DNA of 64,000 bases, from assembly GCF_029873215.1 (NCBI RefSeq), contig NZ_CP123620.1, positions 372,001-436,000 of the forward strand. Reading direction: 5' to 3'. The translations under genes and the position numbers were made by a program. The stretch comes from Nocardioides sp. BP30. Lineage in GTDB: Bacteria > Actinomycetota > Actinomycetes > Propionibacteriales > Nocardioidaceae. Below, piece after piece: positions 1 through 9,968 of the stretch (its first letter is position 1; each line of letters begins with the position of its first letter). Below the pieces are notes generated by a model. It worked only from the letters and a program-made list of their open reading frames with translations. It was not told the DNA's origin and did no database searches.

Positions 1-866
<866 letters not shown>

Positions 867-892
867 TCCATGATCCCTTCTCGGGGGGTCGG

Positions 893-1861
893 TCAGCGCT
901 TGCCCTTGCGCTGGCTACGGGTCTGCTTCTTCGGCTGCGCGCGCGCCGCCGGTCGCTCGGTGACCTCCGGGCCGGCCTCCGGGCGCGCCTCGACGGTGTC
1001 GACGGCAGCGACAGTGCCGCCGTGCCGGGCGGCCTTGCGTGCGGCCTTCTCACGGTCGCGCTCCTGCTTGGCCTTCTCCGCCGGGGTGCCGGGGGCCGGG
1101 CTGTTGCGGATGACGTAGAACTGCTGGCCCATCGTCCACAGGTTCGACGTGGTCCAGTAGAGCATCGCCGCGATCGGGAAGGCGATGCCGGAGATCGCGA
1201 ACACGAAGGGGAGGACGTAGAGCAGCATCTTCTGCTGCTGGGCGTACTGACCCTGCATCGCGTCGGCCGGCATGTTCTTGGCCATCAGCTGACGCTGGGT
1301 GAGGAACGTCGTGACACACATGGCCACGACCAGCACAGCCGCCAGAATCTTGACCGAGGTGTCGTCGGTGCCGTTGAACGTGTCCGCCAGCCGCGCGCCG
1401 AAGATCCTGGCGTTGCTGAAGTGCTGGACGTCGTCACTGGACAGGAACCCACGAGCCGTCCCATGCGCAGCCGAGTTCACCAGCCGGAACAGGCAGAGGA
1501 AGATCGGCATCTGGATCAGCAACGGCAGGCACGACGCGAACGGATTCGTGCCCGTGTCCTTGTAGAGCTTCATCGTCTCCTGGGCGAGACGCTCCCGGTC
1601 GTGGCCGTACTTCTTCTGCAGCTCCTTGACCTTCGGCTGGATGAGCTGCATGTTGCGGCTGGACTTGATCTGCTTGACGAACAGCGGGATCAGCAGCGCG
1701 CGGATCGTCACCGTCAGACCCACGATCGCGAGCACCCAGGACCAGCCGTTGCTGGGGGAGAGCACGAGCGTGGCCAGCTTGTGCCAGAACAGCAGAATGC
1801 CGGAGATGGCGTAGTACAGCGGCGTGGCGATCCAGCCGAACAGCTGGCCGATAGCTCCCAC
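893..1861 (-). CDS. yidC: YidC/Oxa1 family membrane protein insertase
   Basis: The 322-residue protein begins with two hydrophobic segments and has the YidC/Oxa1 pattern of five membrane helices. Family segments include IQPKVKELQKKYGHDRERL in the cytoplasmic loop, NPFASCLPLLIQMPIFLCLF and YWTTSNLWTMGQQ. It inserts and folds membrane proteins with or without SecYEG. The C-terminal 70 residues are basic and low in complexity and end in QRKGKR, the ribosome-contacting tail seen in many actinobacterial homologues. It follows yidD by 3 bp, so the two are probably co-transcribed and translationally coupled. Confidence 0.96.
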   Translation of the reverse strand: MGAIGQLFGWIATPLYYAISGILLFWHKLATLVLSPSNGWSWVLAIVGLTVTIRALLIPLFVKQIKSSRNMQLIQPKVKELQKKYGHDRERLAQETMKLYKDTGTNPFASCLPLLIQMPIFLCLFRLVNSAAHGTARGFLSSDDVQHFSNARIFGARLADTFNGTDDTSVKILAAVLVVAMCVTTFLTQRQLMAKNMPADAMQGQYAQQQKMLLYVLPFVFAISGIAFPIAAMLYWTTSNLWTMGQQFYVIRNSPAPGTPAEKAKQERDREKAARKAARHGGTVAAVDTVEARPEAGPEVTERPAARAQPKKQTRSQRKGKR

Positions 1862-1864
1862 GGG

Positions 1865-2137
1865 TCAGGCTCCTTGCATCGGGTTGCCCGCGCTGGTGCG
1901 GGACGAAGAAGAGGGGACGCGCCGGCGCGCCGGCACCGGGTCGTAGCCGCCGGCCGCCCACGGATGGCACCGGCCGAGCCGTCGCGCCGCCAGCCAGGAG
2001 CCGCGCGCTGCACCGTGCGTCTGCACCGCCTCGAGCGCGTAGGCAGAGCACGAGGGGTGATAGCGGCAGACCTGCCCGTACAGCGGGCTGATGAGCATGC
2101 GGTAGAGGCGCAGCACCCCGATGAGAACGAACTTCAC
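1865..2137 (-). CDS. yidD: YidD, membrane protein insertion efficiency factor
   Basis: The 90-residue protein starts at a GTG whose bases overlap the rnpA stop (GTGA, 2134-2137), so translation is probably coupled. It contains the diagnostic segment [20 protein letters not shown] and then [14 protein letters not shown]. YidD is a small membrane-associated protein that assists YidC. A much longer open frame extends upstream of the GTG, but it has no YidD homology and runs through rnpA in another frame. The last 20 residues are a Ser/Arg-rich tail with no recognisable motif. Confidence 0.93.
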   Translation of the reverse strand: MKFVLIGVLRLYRMLISPLYGQVCRYHPSCSAYALEAVQTHGAARGSWLAARRLGRCHPWAAGGYDPVPARRRVPSSSSRTSAGNPMQGA

Positions 2138-2469
2138 GACAACACCCGCTGCAGACAACGCTCCAGGTCGGCGCGCAGTTCCTCGTACGACGCGGCCGCC
2201 GCACCAGGTTGGGCCCGTACGACGAGCACAGCAGCGCCCGGGAGCGCCCCTAGGGACTCCCGGGCGAGATGCCGGAGACGACGCTTCACGCGGTTGCGGA
2301 CCACCGCAGGACCTACTGCCTTGCTGACCACGAAACCGACACGAGCCGGATCCGACCCCTCGCCGCGCCACAAGTGGACGACCAGACGGGGCGATCCGGC
2401 TCGGCGCCCCTGACGCACTGCGACCCGGAACGAGTCCGGGTCGGTCAGGCGGTGTGCCGGGGCGAGCAC
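2134..2469 (-). CDS. rnpA: Ribonuclease P protein component
   Basis: The 111-residue basic protein carries the RNase P protein signature: [19 protein letters not shown] near the N-terminus and [28 protein letters not shown] at about 44-71. It binds the catalytic RNA of RNase P and helps recognise the 5' leader of pre-tRNA. It follows rpmH by 23 bp, the universal rpmH-rnpA pairing, and overlaps yidD by 4 bp. Confidence 0.96.
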   Translation of the reverse strand: MLAPAHRLTDPDSFRVAVRQGRRAGSPRLVVHLWRGEGSDPARVGFVVSKAVGPAVVRNRVKRRLRHLARESLGALPGAAVLVVRAQPGAAAASYEELRADLERCLQRVLS

Positions 2470-2492
2470 GGCGTGGACAGCCGGCCGAGGTC

Positions 2493-2630
2493 TCAGACGG
2501 CGAGGTCCTTGCGGCCCTTGCGGCGGCGCGCCGACAGGATGGCACGGCCGGCGCGGGTCCGCATGCGCAGGCGGAAACCGTGCGTCTTCGCGCGACGACG
2601 GTTGTTTGGCTGGTACGTACGCTTGCTCAC
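2493..2630 (-). CDS. rpmH: 50S ribosomal protein L34
   Basis: The 45-residue basic protein starts at the GTG at 2630 and reads [19 protein letters not shown], followed by [20 protein letters not shown], which is nearly invariant for L34. The open frame extends further upstream to 2807, but that extension is not L34-like and runs into the regulatory region. rpmH is the first gene of the minus-strand string, so its promoter lies in 2631-2850. Confidence 0.97.
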   Translation of the reverse strand: MSKRTYQPNNRRRAKTHGFRLRMRTRAGRAILSARRRKGRKDLAV

Positions 2631-3171
2631 GAGCTCAATCTCTTTCGGTAATGGTTCCGCTGGTTGGGATCCGACGCTGTATCGCCCCGGCCAGTCTCCT
2701 GGTGCCATGGTGTGCATCGGCTGACACCGGACGTCCACGAGAACCGCTGGATGATCGTGGACATGCGGCGCCCGGCGTGGTCCGTGACTGTTCGAGCGAC
2801 CTGCCAACGGTACGCGCTGGCGAGAAGCAGGGTCAAACCCGCGCGATCTCCGTCGCGGGCCTTCTTGACCAGCCTGCCAGATGCCTGTGGATGACGGGTT
2901 GCCCCTGGGTCGCCCGCAGGGTTACGTTCGGCGCCTACCGAGGTTCCCTGCCACCGCGTGGAGGTTCCGTCACGGAGAGTCTGATGCCGAGGACGAAATC
3001 CCTCGATCACCTCTCTGACCTGCCGAAACAGGTATATGGACGGCTCGCGCGATGTGTCTCGGTGGGCTCTTTCCACAGGATCAGCCGAAGGTTCACAGCT
3101 TGTGGATAGAGCTGTGAATTGATGACAGCAGCACCTGAGACGACAGCCCCGACAGGGAAGGCAGACAGACC
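2631..3171. promoter_or_regulatory. Divergent rpmH/dnaA regulatory region with DnaA-box-like sites
   Basis: This 541-bp stretch has no convincing gene. It separates divergent rpmH and dnaA and must hold both promoters. Two sequences differ from the DnaA box TTATCCACA at one base: the complement of 2886-2894 (TCATCCACA) and of 3101-3109 (CTATCCACA). A weaker one, CTTTCCACA, is at 3069-3077. They fit DnaA autoregulation or a second origin module. A long imperfect hairpin lies at about 2829-2876, with GGTCAA/TTGACC and CCGCG/CGCGG pairings. A purine-rich GGGAAGG at about 3154-3160 is the likely dnaA ribosome binding site. Confidence 0.6.
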
Positions 3172-4677
3172 GTGGAGACGCCCCCGGAAAGCGGCCAGCA
3201 GGATCAGCTCGGGCAGGCCTGGCAGAGCGTCGTGGCCGATCTCCAGCCTCATCAGCGCGCCTGGCTGACGGCCTGTCAGCCCGAGGCCCTGCACGGCACC
3301 ACGGTGCTCGTCGGCGTACCCAACGACTTCACCCGCAACCAGCTCGAGGGACGGCTGCGCGCCGAGCTGGAGGATGCGCTGAGCACCCGGTTCGGCCAGG
3401 AGATGCGGATCGCGGCGATCGTGAAGCCGGAGCTGGAGGATCGTCCGCTCCAGCAGAGCCCGGCGAGCGCCGCGGTCGAAGCGCCCGTTGCTCCGTCGAT
3501 ACATGCACAAGTCGATTTGTCGACAACGCGGTTCGACGACCCTGCCGCCGGCTCCGCTCAGGCGGCAACCGCCTCCCCGCCCGGCTTCTCGATGCCTGCG
3601 CTGCGCCACGTGACCAGCGAGCCGGAGCGCGCCAGCTCCGAGAGCAGGCTGAATCCGAAGTACACCTTCGAGACGTTCGTGATCGGCTCCTCCAACCGCT
3701 TCCCGCACGCTGCAGCGGTAGCCGTCGCCGAGGCGCCGGGCCGGGCCTACAACCCGCTCCTGGTCTACGGTGAGTCAGGCTTGGGCAAGACGCACCTGCT
3801 GCATGCGATCGGTCACTACGTGCGCAGCCTCTACAACGGTGCGAAGGTCCGTTACGTCAGCTCGGAGGAGTTCACCAACGAGTTCATCAACGCGATCCGT
3901 GACGACCGGCAGGACCGCTTCAAGCGCAAGTACCGCGACATCGACGTGCTGCTGATCGACGACATCCAGTTCCTGGAGGGCAAGACCCAGACCCAGGAGG
4001 AGTTCTTCCACACGTTCAACACGCTGCACAACGCCAACAAGCAGATCGTCCTCACCTCCGACCGCGCCCCCAAGCGGCTCGAGGCGCTCGAGGACCGGCT
4101 CCGCAACCGGTTCGAGTGGGGCCTGATCACCGACGTGCAGCCGCCGGACGTCGAGACCCGGATCGCGATCCTGCGCAAGAAGGCGGCCATGGAGCGGCTC
4201 AAGGCGCCCGCCGACGTCCTGGAGTTCATCGCCACGAAGATCCAGACGAACATCCGCGAGCTCGAGGGCGCGCTGATCCGGGTGACCGCCTTCGCGAACC
4301 TCAACCGCCAGGAGGTCGACATGACGCTGGCCGAGATCGTGCTCAAGGACCTCATCCCCGAGGGCGGGGAGCCCGAGATCACCGCCGGCCTGATCATCGC
4401 TCAGACGGCGGCGTACTTCGGGCTGAGCATCGATGAGCTCACCGGTCCCTCGCGCGGGCGCCACCTGGTGATGGCCCGCCAGATCGCGATGTACCTGTGC
4501 CGTGAGCTCACCGATCTGTCGCTGCCGAAGATCGGCCAGCAGTTCGGCGGCCGTGACCACACCACCGTCATGTACGCCGAGCGCAAGATCAATCAGCTCC
4601 TCGCGGAGCGGAGGTCGGTCTTCAACCAGGTCTCGGAGCTGACCAACCGCGTCAAGATGCAGGCCCGTCAGGGCTGA
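3172..4677 (+). CDS. dnaA: Chromosomal replication initiator protein DnaA
   Basis: The 501-residue protein starts at GTG. Domain I is at about 1-85 (WQSVVADLQPHQRAWL), a variable linker follows to about 155, and the AAA+ domain begins with NPKYTFETFVIGSSNRFPHAAA. Walker A is GESGLGKTHLLHAIG, Walker B is VLLIDDIQFLEGK, and the arginine-finger region is EDRLRNRFEWG. Domain IV ends with the DNA-binding signature FGGRDHTTVMYAERKI. DnaA binds DnaA boxes and melts oriC. Its 3' end overlaps that of convergent ohrR by 10 bp. It is not directly followed by oriC-dnaN as in Streptomyces or Mycobacterium. Confidence 0.98.
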   Translation: METPPESGQQDQLGQAWQSVVADLQPHQRAWLTACQPEALHGTTVLVGVPNDFTRNQLEGRLRAELEDALSTRFGQEMRIAAIVKPELEDRPLQQSPASAAVEAPVAPSIHAQVDLSTTRFDDPAAGSAQAATASPPGFSMPALRHVTSEPERASSESRLNPKYTFETFVIGSSNRFPHAAAVAVAEAPGRAYNPLLVYGESGLGKTHLLHAIGHYVRSLYNGAKVRYVSSEEFTNEFINAIRDDRQDRFKRKYRDIDVLLIDDIQFLEGKTQTQEEFFHTFNTLHNANKQIVLTSDRAPKRLEALEDRLRNRFEWGLITDVQPPDVETRIAILRKKAAMERLKAPADVLEFIATKIQTNIRELEGALIRVTAFANLNRQEVDMTLAEIVLKDLIPEGGEPEITAGLIIAQTAAYFGLSIDELTGPSRGRHLVMARQIAMYLCRELTDLSLPKIGQQFGGRDHTTVMYAERKINQLLAERRSVFNQVSELTNRVKMQARQG

Positions 4678-5120
4678 GACGCCAGATAGCCCTCGACGTT
4701 GTCGAGCAGACCGTAGAGCCGATCGGACAGCTCGCGGGCCTGCGCCGGCGTCATGCCCAGCGCCGGCCCGAGCGCGAGCGGGACACCGGCTGCCCGCTCC
4801 TCGAGCGCTCGACCGGCCGCGCTCAGCTCCACCAGCACCCGACGCTCGTCCTCCGGGTCGCGTCGACGCAGCACGAGACCCGCCGACTCCAGCCGCTTGA
4901 GCAGGGGACTGAGGGTGCCGGAGTCCAGCCGTAGGGCCTGGCCGAGGTCACCCACGGCGACCGGCTCGGAGCGCTCCCAGAGCACCAGCAGCACGAGGTA
5001 CTGCGGATAGGTCAGGTCCAGCTCCGCCAGGAGCAGCCCGTAGACCCGCGTGACGGCACGCCCCGCGGCGTACAGCGGGAAGCAGAGCTGCTGGTCGAGA
5101 CGGAGCTGCGGGTAGGACAT
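4668..5120 (-). CDS. ohrR: OhrR-like MarR family organic-peroxide sensor repressor
   Basis: The 150-residue MarR-fold protein has the N-terminal segment LRLDQQLCFPLYAAGRAV. Its cysteine at position 13 matches the peroxide-sensing Cys of OhrR (QLCF-LYA). The winged helix includes VGDLGQALRLDSGTLSPLLKRLESAGLV and the wing RRRDPEDERRVLVEL. OhrR represses ohr and is released when its Cys is oxidised by organic hydroperoxides. It is divergent from ohr with a 52-bp gap, which supports the assignment. No second Cys is visible, which suggests a one-Cys OhrR. Confidence 0.88.
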   Translation of the reverse strand: MSYPQLRLDQQLCFPLYAAGRAVTRVYGLLLAELDLTYPQYLVLLVLWERSEPVAVGDLGQALRLDSGTLSPLLKRLESAGLVLRRRDPEDERRVLVELSAAGRALEERAAGVPLALGPALGMTPAQARELSDRLYGLLDNVEGYLASQP

Positions 5121-5136
5121 GCCTTGATCCTACCTC

Positions 5137-5159
5137 TTGCGCTATTCGGTTGCGCGCAA
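5137..5159. promoter_or_regulatory. Putative OhrR operator between ohrR and ohr
   Basis: The short ohrR-ohr gap contains the 10-bp perfect palindrome TTGCGCGCAA (5150-5159) and another TTGCGC at 5137-5142. Placement between a MarR repressor and its usual target makes an operator likely. The binding itself is inferred. Confidence 0.55.
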
Positions 5160-5172
5160 TACAGTTGCAGAC

Positions 5173-5592
5173 ATGACAACTGCTCTCTACACCGCTTCGG
5201 CGGCAGCGACAGGTGACGGGCGCAACGGCCACGTCCAGACGACCGACGGTCAGCTCGACCTCGACGTGCGCGTTCCCAAGGAGATGGGTGGCGCCGGCGG
5301 CGCCACCAACCCCGAGCAGCTCTTCGCCGCCGGCTACGCCGCCTGCTTCCACTCCGCGCTGAAGGTCGTGGCGGGGCGGGCCAAGGCCGACGCCACCGAC
5401 ACCGAGGTGGTTGCCGACGTCTCGATCCTGCCCAACGACGAGGGCGGCTTCGTCCTCGCCGTGCAGCTGGAGGTCACGGTCCCCAACGTCGACCAGGACA
5501 CCGCGCGCGAGCTCGTCGAGCAGGCACACCAGGTCTGCCCCTACTCCAACGCCACCCGCGGCAACATCGAGGTCACCCTCACCGTCGTCTGA
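5173..5592 (+). CDS. ohr: Ohr, organic hydroperoxide resistance peroxidase
   Basis: The 139-residue OsmC/Ohr-fold protein starts at the ATG at 5173 (MTTALYTASAAATGDGRNGH); an in-frame upstream start is less likely. Both catalytic cysteines are present: one in AAGYAACFHSAL (about residue 59) and one in ELVEQAHQVCPYSNATRGN (about 123). NPEQLFAAGYAACF is the family signature. Ohr is a thiol peroxidase that reduces organic and fatty-acid hydroperoxides with lipoylated proteins as electron donors. It lies between dnaA and dnaN, an uncommon place for a stress gene. Confidence 0.95.
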   Translation: MTTALYTASAAATGDGRNGHVQTTDGQLDLDVRVPKEMGGAGGATNPEQLFAAGYAACFHSALKVVAGRAKADATDTEVVADVSILPNDEGGFVLAVQLEVTVPNVDQDTARELVEQAHQVCPYSNATRGNIEVTLTVV

Positions 5593-5638
5593 GCGTCGCC
5601 CCCAGACGTTGCCGCACGATCAGCGCGCGGCAACATTC

Positions 5639-5685
5639 GTGCCGGCCCGGTCCCACTGCCCCCTGTGGAGAGACCGGGCCGGCAC
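5639..5685 (+). terminator. Hairpin downstream of ohr
   Basis: GTGCCGGCCCGGTC at 5639-5652 is exactly complementary to 5672-5685, a 14-bp stem with a 19-nt loop, starting 46 bp after the ohr stop. No clear U-tract follows. It probably ends ohr transcription, but it could also be a structural element of the origin region. Confidence 0.55.
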
Positions 5686-6052
5686 CCTTGAATTACACAG
5701 TGGTGAGATGCGCGGGCACCGCGGTGTCCTCCAGCAGAACCTGTCATGCCCCACAGGCAGCGTCGCAACTCCCCAGGTGGCTCCACACCCCCTGTGCACG
5801 ACGATCGCTCCGTGCGACCTGCACGAACGCACTCCATCCACAGTTTCCACCGACGCTATTACTCACTCGGAACCACATCCATATCGATCGACCGCCGAAC
5901 CTCTCCCGGCCCCCGACCTGTGGATCACGACCTCCTCGCCGAGCACCGCACCGACCTCGGCGTACGTCGCAGACCGCCCGGCACTGCCGCACCTCGACCC
6001 GACGTGGCAGGATGCAGATCCCAGAAAGCCAACTCTTGAGGACAGGTCCGAA
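5686..6052. other. oriC: Putative oriC region upstream of dnaN
   Basis: This gene-free stretch precedes dnaN. It holds several sequences with the DnaA-box core TCCACA: GGCTCCACA (5779-5787), CCATCCACA (about 5834-5842) and the complement of TGTGGATCA at 5919-5927 (TGATCCACA, one mismatch). A locally AT-richer stretch at about 5855-5890 could serve as an unwinding element. In Streptomyces and Mycobacterium oriC lies between dnaA and dnaN, so position favours this stretch. The boxes are fewer and weaker than expected, so the origin may also use the rpmH-dnaA gap. Confidence 0.5.
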
Positions 6053-7192
6053 GTGAAGTTCCGCGTCGACCGCGACGTGTTCGCGGATGCCGTCGCCTGG
6101 GCTGCCCGCAGCCTTCCGGTCCGGCCCAGCACCCCCGTCCTGTCCGGGCTCCTCATCGAGGCTGGTCACGAGGGCCTGGTGCTCTCCACGTTCGACTACG
6201 AGACCTCCGCTCGTGCGACGCTGAGTGCCGAGGTCGCCGACGAGGGCAAGGCGCTGGTCAGCGGTCGCCTCCTCGCCGACATCTGTCGCAGCCTCCCGGC
6301 CAAGCCGGTCGAGATGGTGATCGACGGTGCCCGGGTCTCCCTGACCTGCGGGTCGGCACGGTTCAGCCTGCAGACCATGCCGGTCGAGGACTACCCGACC
6401 CTGCCCGACATGCCCACCGCCACCGGCACCGTCGACAGCGGGGAGTTCGCCCACGCGGTGGCACAGGCCGTCACCGCTGCCGGCAAGGACGACATGCTGC
6501 CCGTGCTCACCGGCGTACGGCTTGAGATCGAGGGCTCCACCATCTCGCTGCTCGCCACCGACCGCTTCCGGCTCTCGCTGCGCGAGCTGCAGTGGAATCC
6601 CCGTACGCCCGACGAGACCGTCGCGGCGCTCGTGCCCGCGAAGGTCCTCGCCGACACGGCCAAGTCGCTGACCAGCGGCTCGGAGGTCACCATCGCCCTC
6701 TCCTCCGGCGGTGCGGGCGAGGGCATCATCGGATTCGAGGGCGCGGCCGCCGGCGGCATCCGGCGTACGACGACCCGCCTGCTGGACGGGGAGTTCCCGA
6801 AGGTCCGCAGCCTGTTCCCCAACGAGCACCTCACCACCGCCCTGGTCGACAAGGGCTCGCTGATCGAGTCCGTCAAGCGCGTGGCCCTCGTCGCCGAGCG
6901 CAACACCGCCGTCCAGATGCAGTTCAACGACGGCGTGATCACCCTCGACGCCGGTTCCGGTGACGAGGCCCAGGCCTCGGAGTCGATCGAGGCGAGCGTC
7001 GACGGCGACGAGCTCACCACCGGCTTCAACCCGCAGTTCCTGCTCGACGGCCTCGGAGCCATCGACGAGTCGGTGGTCGAGCTGGCCTTCACCCAGGCCT
7101 CGAAGCCGGTCGTGATCAGCGGGCAGCCGGCTGAGGACGCCGCGGACCCGGGATTCCGTTACCTGCTGATGCCGAGGCGTTTGCTTTCCTGA
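6053..7192 (+). CDS. dnaN: DNA polymerase III beta subunit (sliding clamp)
   Basis: The 379-residue protein starts at GTG 6053, preceded by GAGGACAGG. It begins VKFRVDRDVFADAVAWAARSLPVRPSTPVLSGLLIEA and ends with the conserved clamp C-terminus, here FRYLLMPRRLLS. Three repeated clamp domains span about 1-125, 126-250 and 251-379. The dimeric ring encircles DNA and tethers Pol III and repair factors. An open frame reaches upstream through the origin region, but only the part from 6053 is homologous to DnaN. Confidence 0.97.
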   Translation: MKFRVDRDVFADAVAWAARSLPVRPSTPVLSGLLIEAGHEGLVLSTFDYETSARATLSAEVADEGKALVSGRLLADICRSLPAKPVEMVIDGARVSLTCGSARFSLQTMPVEDYPTLPDMPTATGTVDSGEFAHAVAQAVTAAGKDDMLPVLTGVRLEIEGSTISLLATDRFRLSLRELQWNPRTPDETVAALVPAKVLADTAKSLTSGSEVTIALSSGGAGEGIIGFEGAAAGGIRRTTTRLLDGEFPKVRSLFPNEHLTTALVDKGSLIESVKRVALVAERNTAVQMQFNDGVITLDAGSGDEAQASESIEASVDGDELTTGFNPQFLLDGLGAIDESVVELAFTQASKPVVISGQPAEDAADPGFRYLLMPRRLLS

Positions 7193-7243
7193 CCTGCTTT
7201 GCTGGGTTGGGAACGTCGCTGTTTTCTGGAGAGGATCTGTCGC

Positions 7244-8134
7244 ATGGACATCGGACTGGTTGGACTGGGCAAGATGGGTGGCAACATGCGCACGCGGCTG
7301 CGCAACGCCGGCCACACCGTCGTCGGCTACGACCGCAACCAGGAGATCTCGGACGCGGGCTCCCTGGCCGAGATGGTCGAGAAGCTGCCCTCGCCCAAGG
7401 TGGTGTGGGTGATGGTCCCCGCCGGTGAGCCGACGAGGTCCACGATCGCGGAGCTCAAGGAGCTGCTCAGCGAGGGCGACCTGGTCGTCGACGGTGGCAA
7501 CTCCAAGTACACCGACGACGCCCTCAACGCCGCCTCGCTCGCCGAGAAGGGCATCGGCTTCGTCGACTGCGGTGTCTCCGGCGGCGTCTGGGGGCTGAGC
7601 AACGGCTACGCACTCATGTACGGCGGGAAGGCGGAGGACGCCGCCAAGGTGATGCCGGCGTTCGAGGCGCTCAAGCCCGAGCACACCGAGGACGGCCTGG
7701 TCCACTGTGGCGAGACGCCGGGTGCCGGGCACTTCTCCAAGATGGTCCACAACGGCATCGAGTACGCGATGATGCAGGCGTACGCCGAGGGCTGGGAGCT
7801 GCTCGACAAGGTCGACATCGTCGACAACGTGCCCGAGATCTTCGCCTCCTGGCGCACCGGCACCGTGGTGCGCTCCTGGCTGCTCGACCTGCTCGTCGAC
7901 CAGATCCGCGCCGACGAGCACCTCGAGAAGATCCGCGGCTACGCCGAGGACAGCGGCGAGGGCCGGTGGACGGTCGAGGCGGCGATCGACAACGCCGTAC
8001 CGATGCCTGCGATCTCGGCGTCGCTCTTCGCCCGCTTCGTCTCGCGTCAGGACGACAGCCCGGCGATGAAGGCGATCGCGGCGATGCGCAACGGCTTCGG
8101 TGGCCACGCGGTGATCTCGGAGTCGGAGGCCTGA
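7244..8134 (+). CDS. gnd: 6-phosphogluconate dehydrogenase, short decarboxylating form
   Basis: The 296-residue protein begins [19 protein letters not shown], a Rossmann GxGxxG motif. [19 protein letters not shown] (about 113-131) is the substrate-binding signature, and [21 protein letters not shown] carries the catalytic Lys. It oxidatively decarboxylates 6-phosphogluconate to ribulose 5-phosphate in the pentose phosphate pathway. About 300 residues marks the short, often NAD-preferring class rather than the 470-residue form. The ATG at 7244 is preferred over an upstream in-frame start because GGAGAGGATC precedes it. Its position between dnaN and recF is typical of actinobacteria. Confidence 0.95.
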   Translation: MDIGLVGLGKMGGNMRTRLRNAGHTVVGYDRNQEISDAGSLAEMVEKLPSPKVVWVMVPAGEPTRSTIAELKELLSEGDLVVDGGNSKYTDDALNAASLAEKGIGFVDCGVSGGVWGLSNGYALMYGGKAEDAAKVMPAFEALKPEHTEDGLVHCGETPGAGHFSKMVHNGIEYAMMQAYAEGWELLDKVDIVDNVPEIFASWRTGTVVRSWLLDLLVDQIRADEHLEKIRGYAEDSGEGRWTVEAAIDNAVPMPAISASLFARFVSRQDDSPAMKAIAAMRNGFGGHAVISESEA

Positions 8135-8169
8135 GCGCGCCAGCACCCGGTCGGGGTCCGATCCGGCAC

Positions 8170-8772
8170 GTGCTGTTCGACGCCGACGGCGTCCTGCAGC
8201 ACCGGCCGGGCGGCTGGGAGACGGCGTTCGAGGAGTGGCTCGGCGTCCGGGCGCAGGACTTCCTGCACGAGATGTTCGTCGCGGAGAAGCCGGCGATGAG
8301 CGACCAGCGCGACGCCGTCGAGATCCTCGCCGAGGTCCTCCAGCGCTGGGGGATCGACGCGCCCGCCGAGGAGGTCTTCGCCGCGGTGTGGCTGCGGATC
8401 GAGCCCGACCCGGCGAGCCTGGCACTCGTACGCCGGTTGCGCCGTGCCGGCTACGGCGTCCATCTCGGGACCAACCAGAGCCGACGCCGAGCCGCCTACA
8501 TGCGCACCGAGGTCGGCTACGACGAGCTGTTCGACGTCTCGTGCTACTCCGCCGAGCTCCGGCTCGCCAAGCCGGACCCGGGCTACTTCACCAGGGCTGC
8601 GGAGCTCATCGCCGCGCCCGCGGCCGAGGTGCTGTTCATCGACGACCTCGCGGAGAACGTGGCGGGCGCCCGCGAGGCAGGCATGGCGGCGATCCACTGG
8701 CACCTGCGCGAGGGCCACGACCTGCTGGAGAAGCAGTTGGCCGAGCGCGGCGTCGTACCTGCCGGGACATAG
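8170..8772 (+). CDS. HAD superfamily hydrolase
   Basis: All four HAD motifs are visible: DADGV (nucleophile Asp with acid/base Asp), LGTNQS (motif II), AKPDPGYF (motif III Lys) and FIDDLAENV (motif IV). A helical cap lies between motifs I and II, as in subfamily IA phosphatases. The substrate cannot be told from the sequence. The start is uncertain. GTG 8170 gives a very short N-terminus directly before motif I. A CTG at 8131, overlapping the gnd stop, would add 13 residues and a more usual N-terminus. The gene lies in the dnaN-gnd-recF string and is probably co-transcribed. Confidence 0.85.
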   Translation: MLFDADGVLQHRPGGWETAFEEWLGVRAQDFLHEMFVAEKPAMSDQRDAVEILAEVLQRWGIDAPAEEVFAAVWLRIEPDPASLALVRRLRRAGYGVHLGTNQSRRRAAYMRTEVGYDELFDVSCYSAELRLAKPDPGYFTRAAELIAAPAAEVLFIDDLAENVAGAREAGMAAIHWHLREGHDLLEKQLAERGVVPAGT

Positions 8773-8807
8773 CATGCTGCACAACGTCGAGGACGAGGAG
8801 GAAGCCG

Positions 8808-9968
8808 GTGTTCGTCTCCCACCTCTCCCTGCACGACTTCCGCTCCTACTCCAGCGCCGAGGTCCCGCTCGACGCCGGCGTGACGGCCTTCGTCGGGCGT
8901 AACGGTCAGGGCAAGACCAACCTCATCGAGGCGATCGACTACCTCTCGCGCCTGCAGTCCCACCGGGTGGCCGGAGACGCGCCGCTGGTGCGTGCGGGTG
9001 CCGACCAGGCGGTGATCCGTGCCGCGGTGGTCCGCGACGGTCGCACCGCCACGCTCGAGGTGGAGATCAACCCCGGCCGGGCGAACAAGGCGCGGATCAA
9101 CCGCTCGCCGCTGCAGCGCACCCGCGAGCTGGTCGGGCTGGTGCGCACCGTCGTGTTCGCCCCGGACGATCTGGCCCTGGTCAAGGGCGACCCGTCCGAG
9201 CGCCGACGCTTCCTCGACGACCTGATGGTGCTGCGCTCGCCCCGGTTCGCCGGGGTGCGCGCCGACTACGACCGGGTGCTCAAGCAGCGCAACTCGCTGC
9301 TCAAGTCGGCCCGCACGGGCGGTCGAGGCAACCAGGAGCACGTCCTGTCCACGCTGGCCGTCTGGGACGAGCACCTGACCCGTATCGGCGCGGAGATCCT
9401 GGCCGAGCGGCTGGCGTTGGTCGACGCCCTGCGGCCGTACGTCGGCAAGGCCTACGAGACGGTCGCCCGCGGCGCCACCCGCGAGGATGCGCAGATCTCC
9501 TACCGCCCCAGCTTCGAACTGGTCGACGAGCAGGGCCTGCGACCCTCCACCGCTCCGGCGCTGGAGAAGGCGCTGACGACCGAGCTCGCGCGGCGGCAGA
9601 AGGACGAACTCGACCGCGGTGTCTCGCTCGTCGGCCCGCACCGCGACGACCTCGTCTGCACCCTCGGTCACTCCGGCGGCGAGCCGCTGCCGGTGCGGGG
9701 ATACGCCAGCCACGGCGAGTCGTGGTCGTTCGCGCTCGCGCTCCGGCTGGCCTCCTACGACCTGCTGCGTGCCGACGGCGACGACCCGATCCTGGTGCTC
9801 GACGACGTCTTCGCCGAGCTCGACGCCGACCGGCGCGAGCAGCTCGCCGAGCTGGTCGCCGGCGCCGAGCAGGTGCTGGTCACGGCGGCCGTGGCCGAGG
9901 ACGTACCCCGGGCGCTGCAGGGCGCCCGGTACCGGGTCGCGGCCGGGCAGGTGACCCGTGAGCAGTGA
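8808..9968 (+). CDS. recF: DNA replication and repair protein RecF
   Basis: The 386-residue SMC-like ATPase begins [24 protein letters not shown] with Walker [19 protein letters not shown] at about 31-48. The signature region is [20 protein letters not shown] and Walker B is [20 protein letters not shown]. RecF loads RecA at gaps with RecOR. GTG 8808 is chosen because a strong GAGGACGAGGAGGAAG precedes it and the N-terminus fits the family. The 3' end overlaps dciA by 11 bp. Confidence 0.96.
   Translation: MFVSHLSLHDFRSYSSAEVPLDAGVTAFVGRNGQGKTNLIEAIDYLSRLQSHRVAGDAPLVRAGADQAVIRAAVVRDGRTATLEVEINPGRANKARINRSPLQRTRELVGLVRTVVFAPDDLALVKGDPSERRRFLDDLMVLRSPRFAGVRADYDRVLKQRNSLLKSARTGGRGNQEHVLSTLAVWDEHLTRIGAEILAERLALVDALRPYVGKAYETVARGATREDAQISYRPSFELVDEQGLRPSTAPALEKALTTELARRQKDELDRGVSLVGPHRDDLVCTLGHSGGEPLPVRGYASHGESWSFALALRLASYDLLRADGDDPILVLDDVFAELDADRREQLAELVAGAEQVLVTAAVAEDVPRALQGARYRVAAGQVTREQ

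Noticed and set aside
2269..2724. Plus-strand frames opposite rnpA and rpmH
   Set aside because: Antisense shadows of conserved ribosomal and RNase P genes.
5744..8425. 893-residue minus-strand open frame across dnaN and gnd
   Set aside because: It is a high-GC antisense shadow of dnaN, gnd and the HAD gene, rich in Arg, Gly and Asp and without any domain signature.
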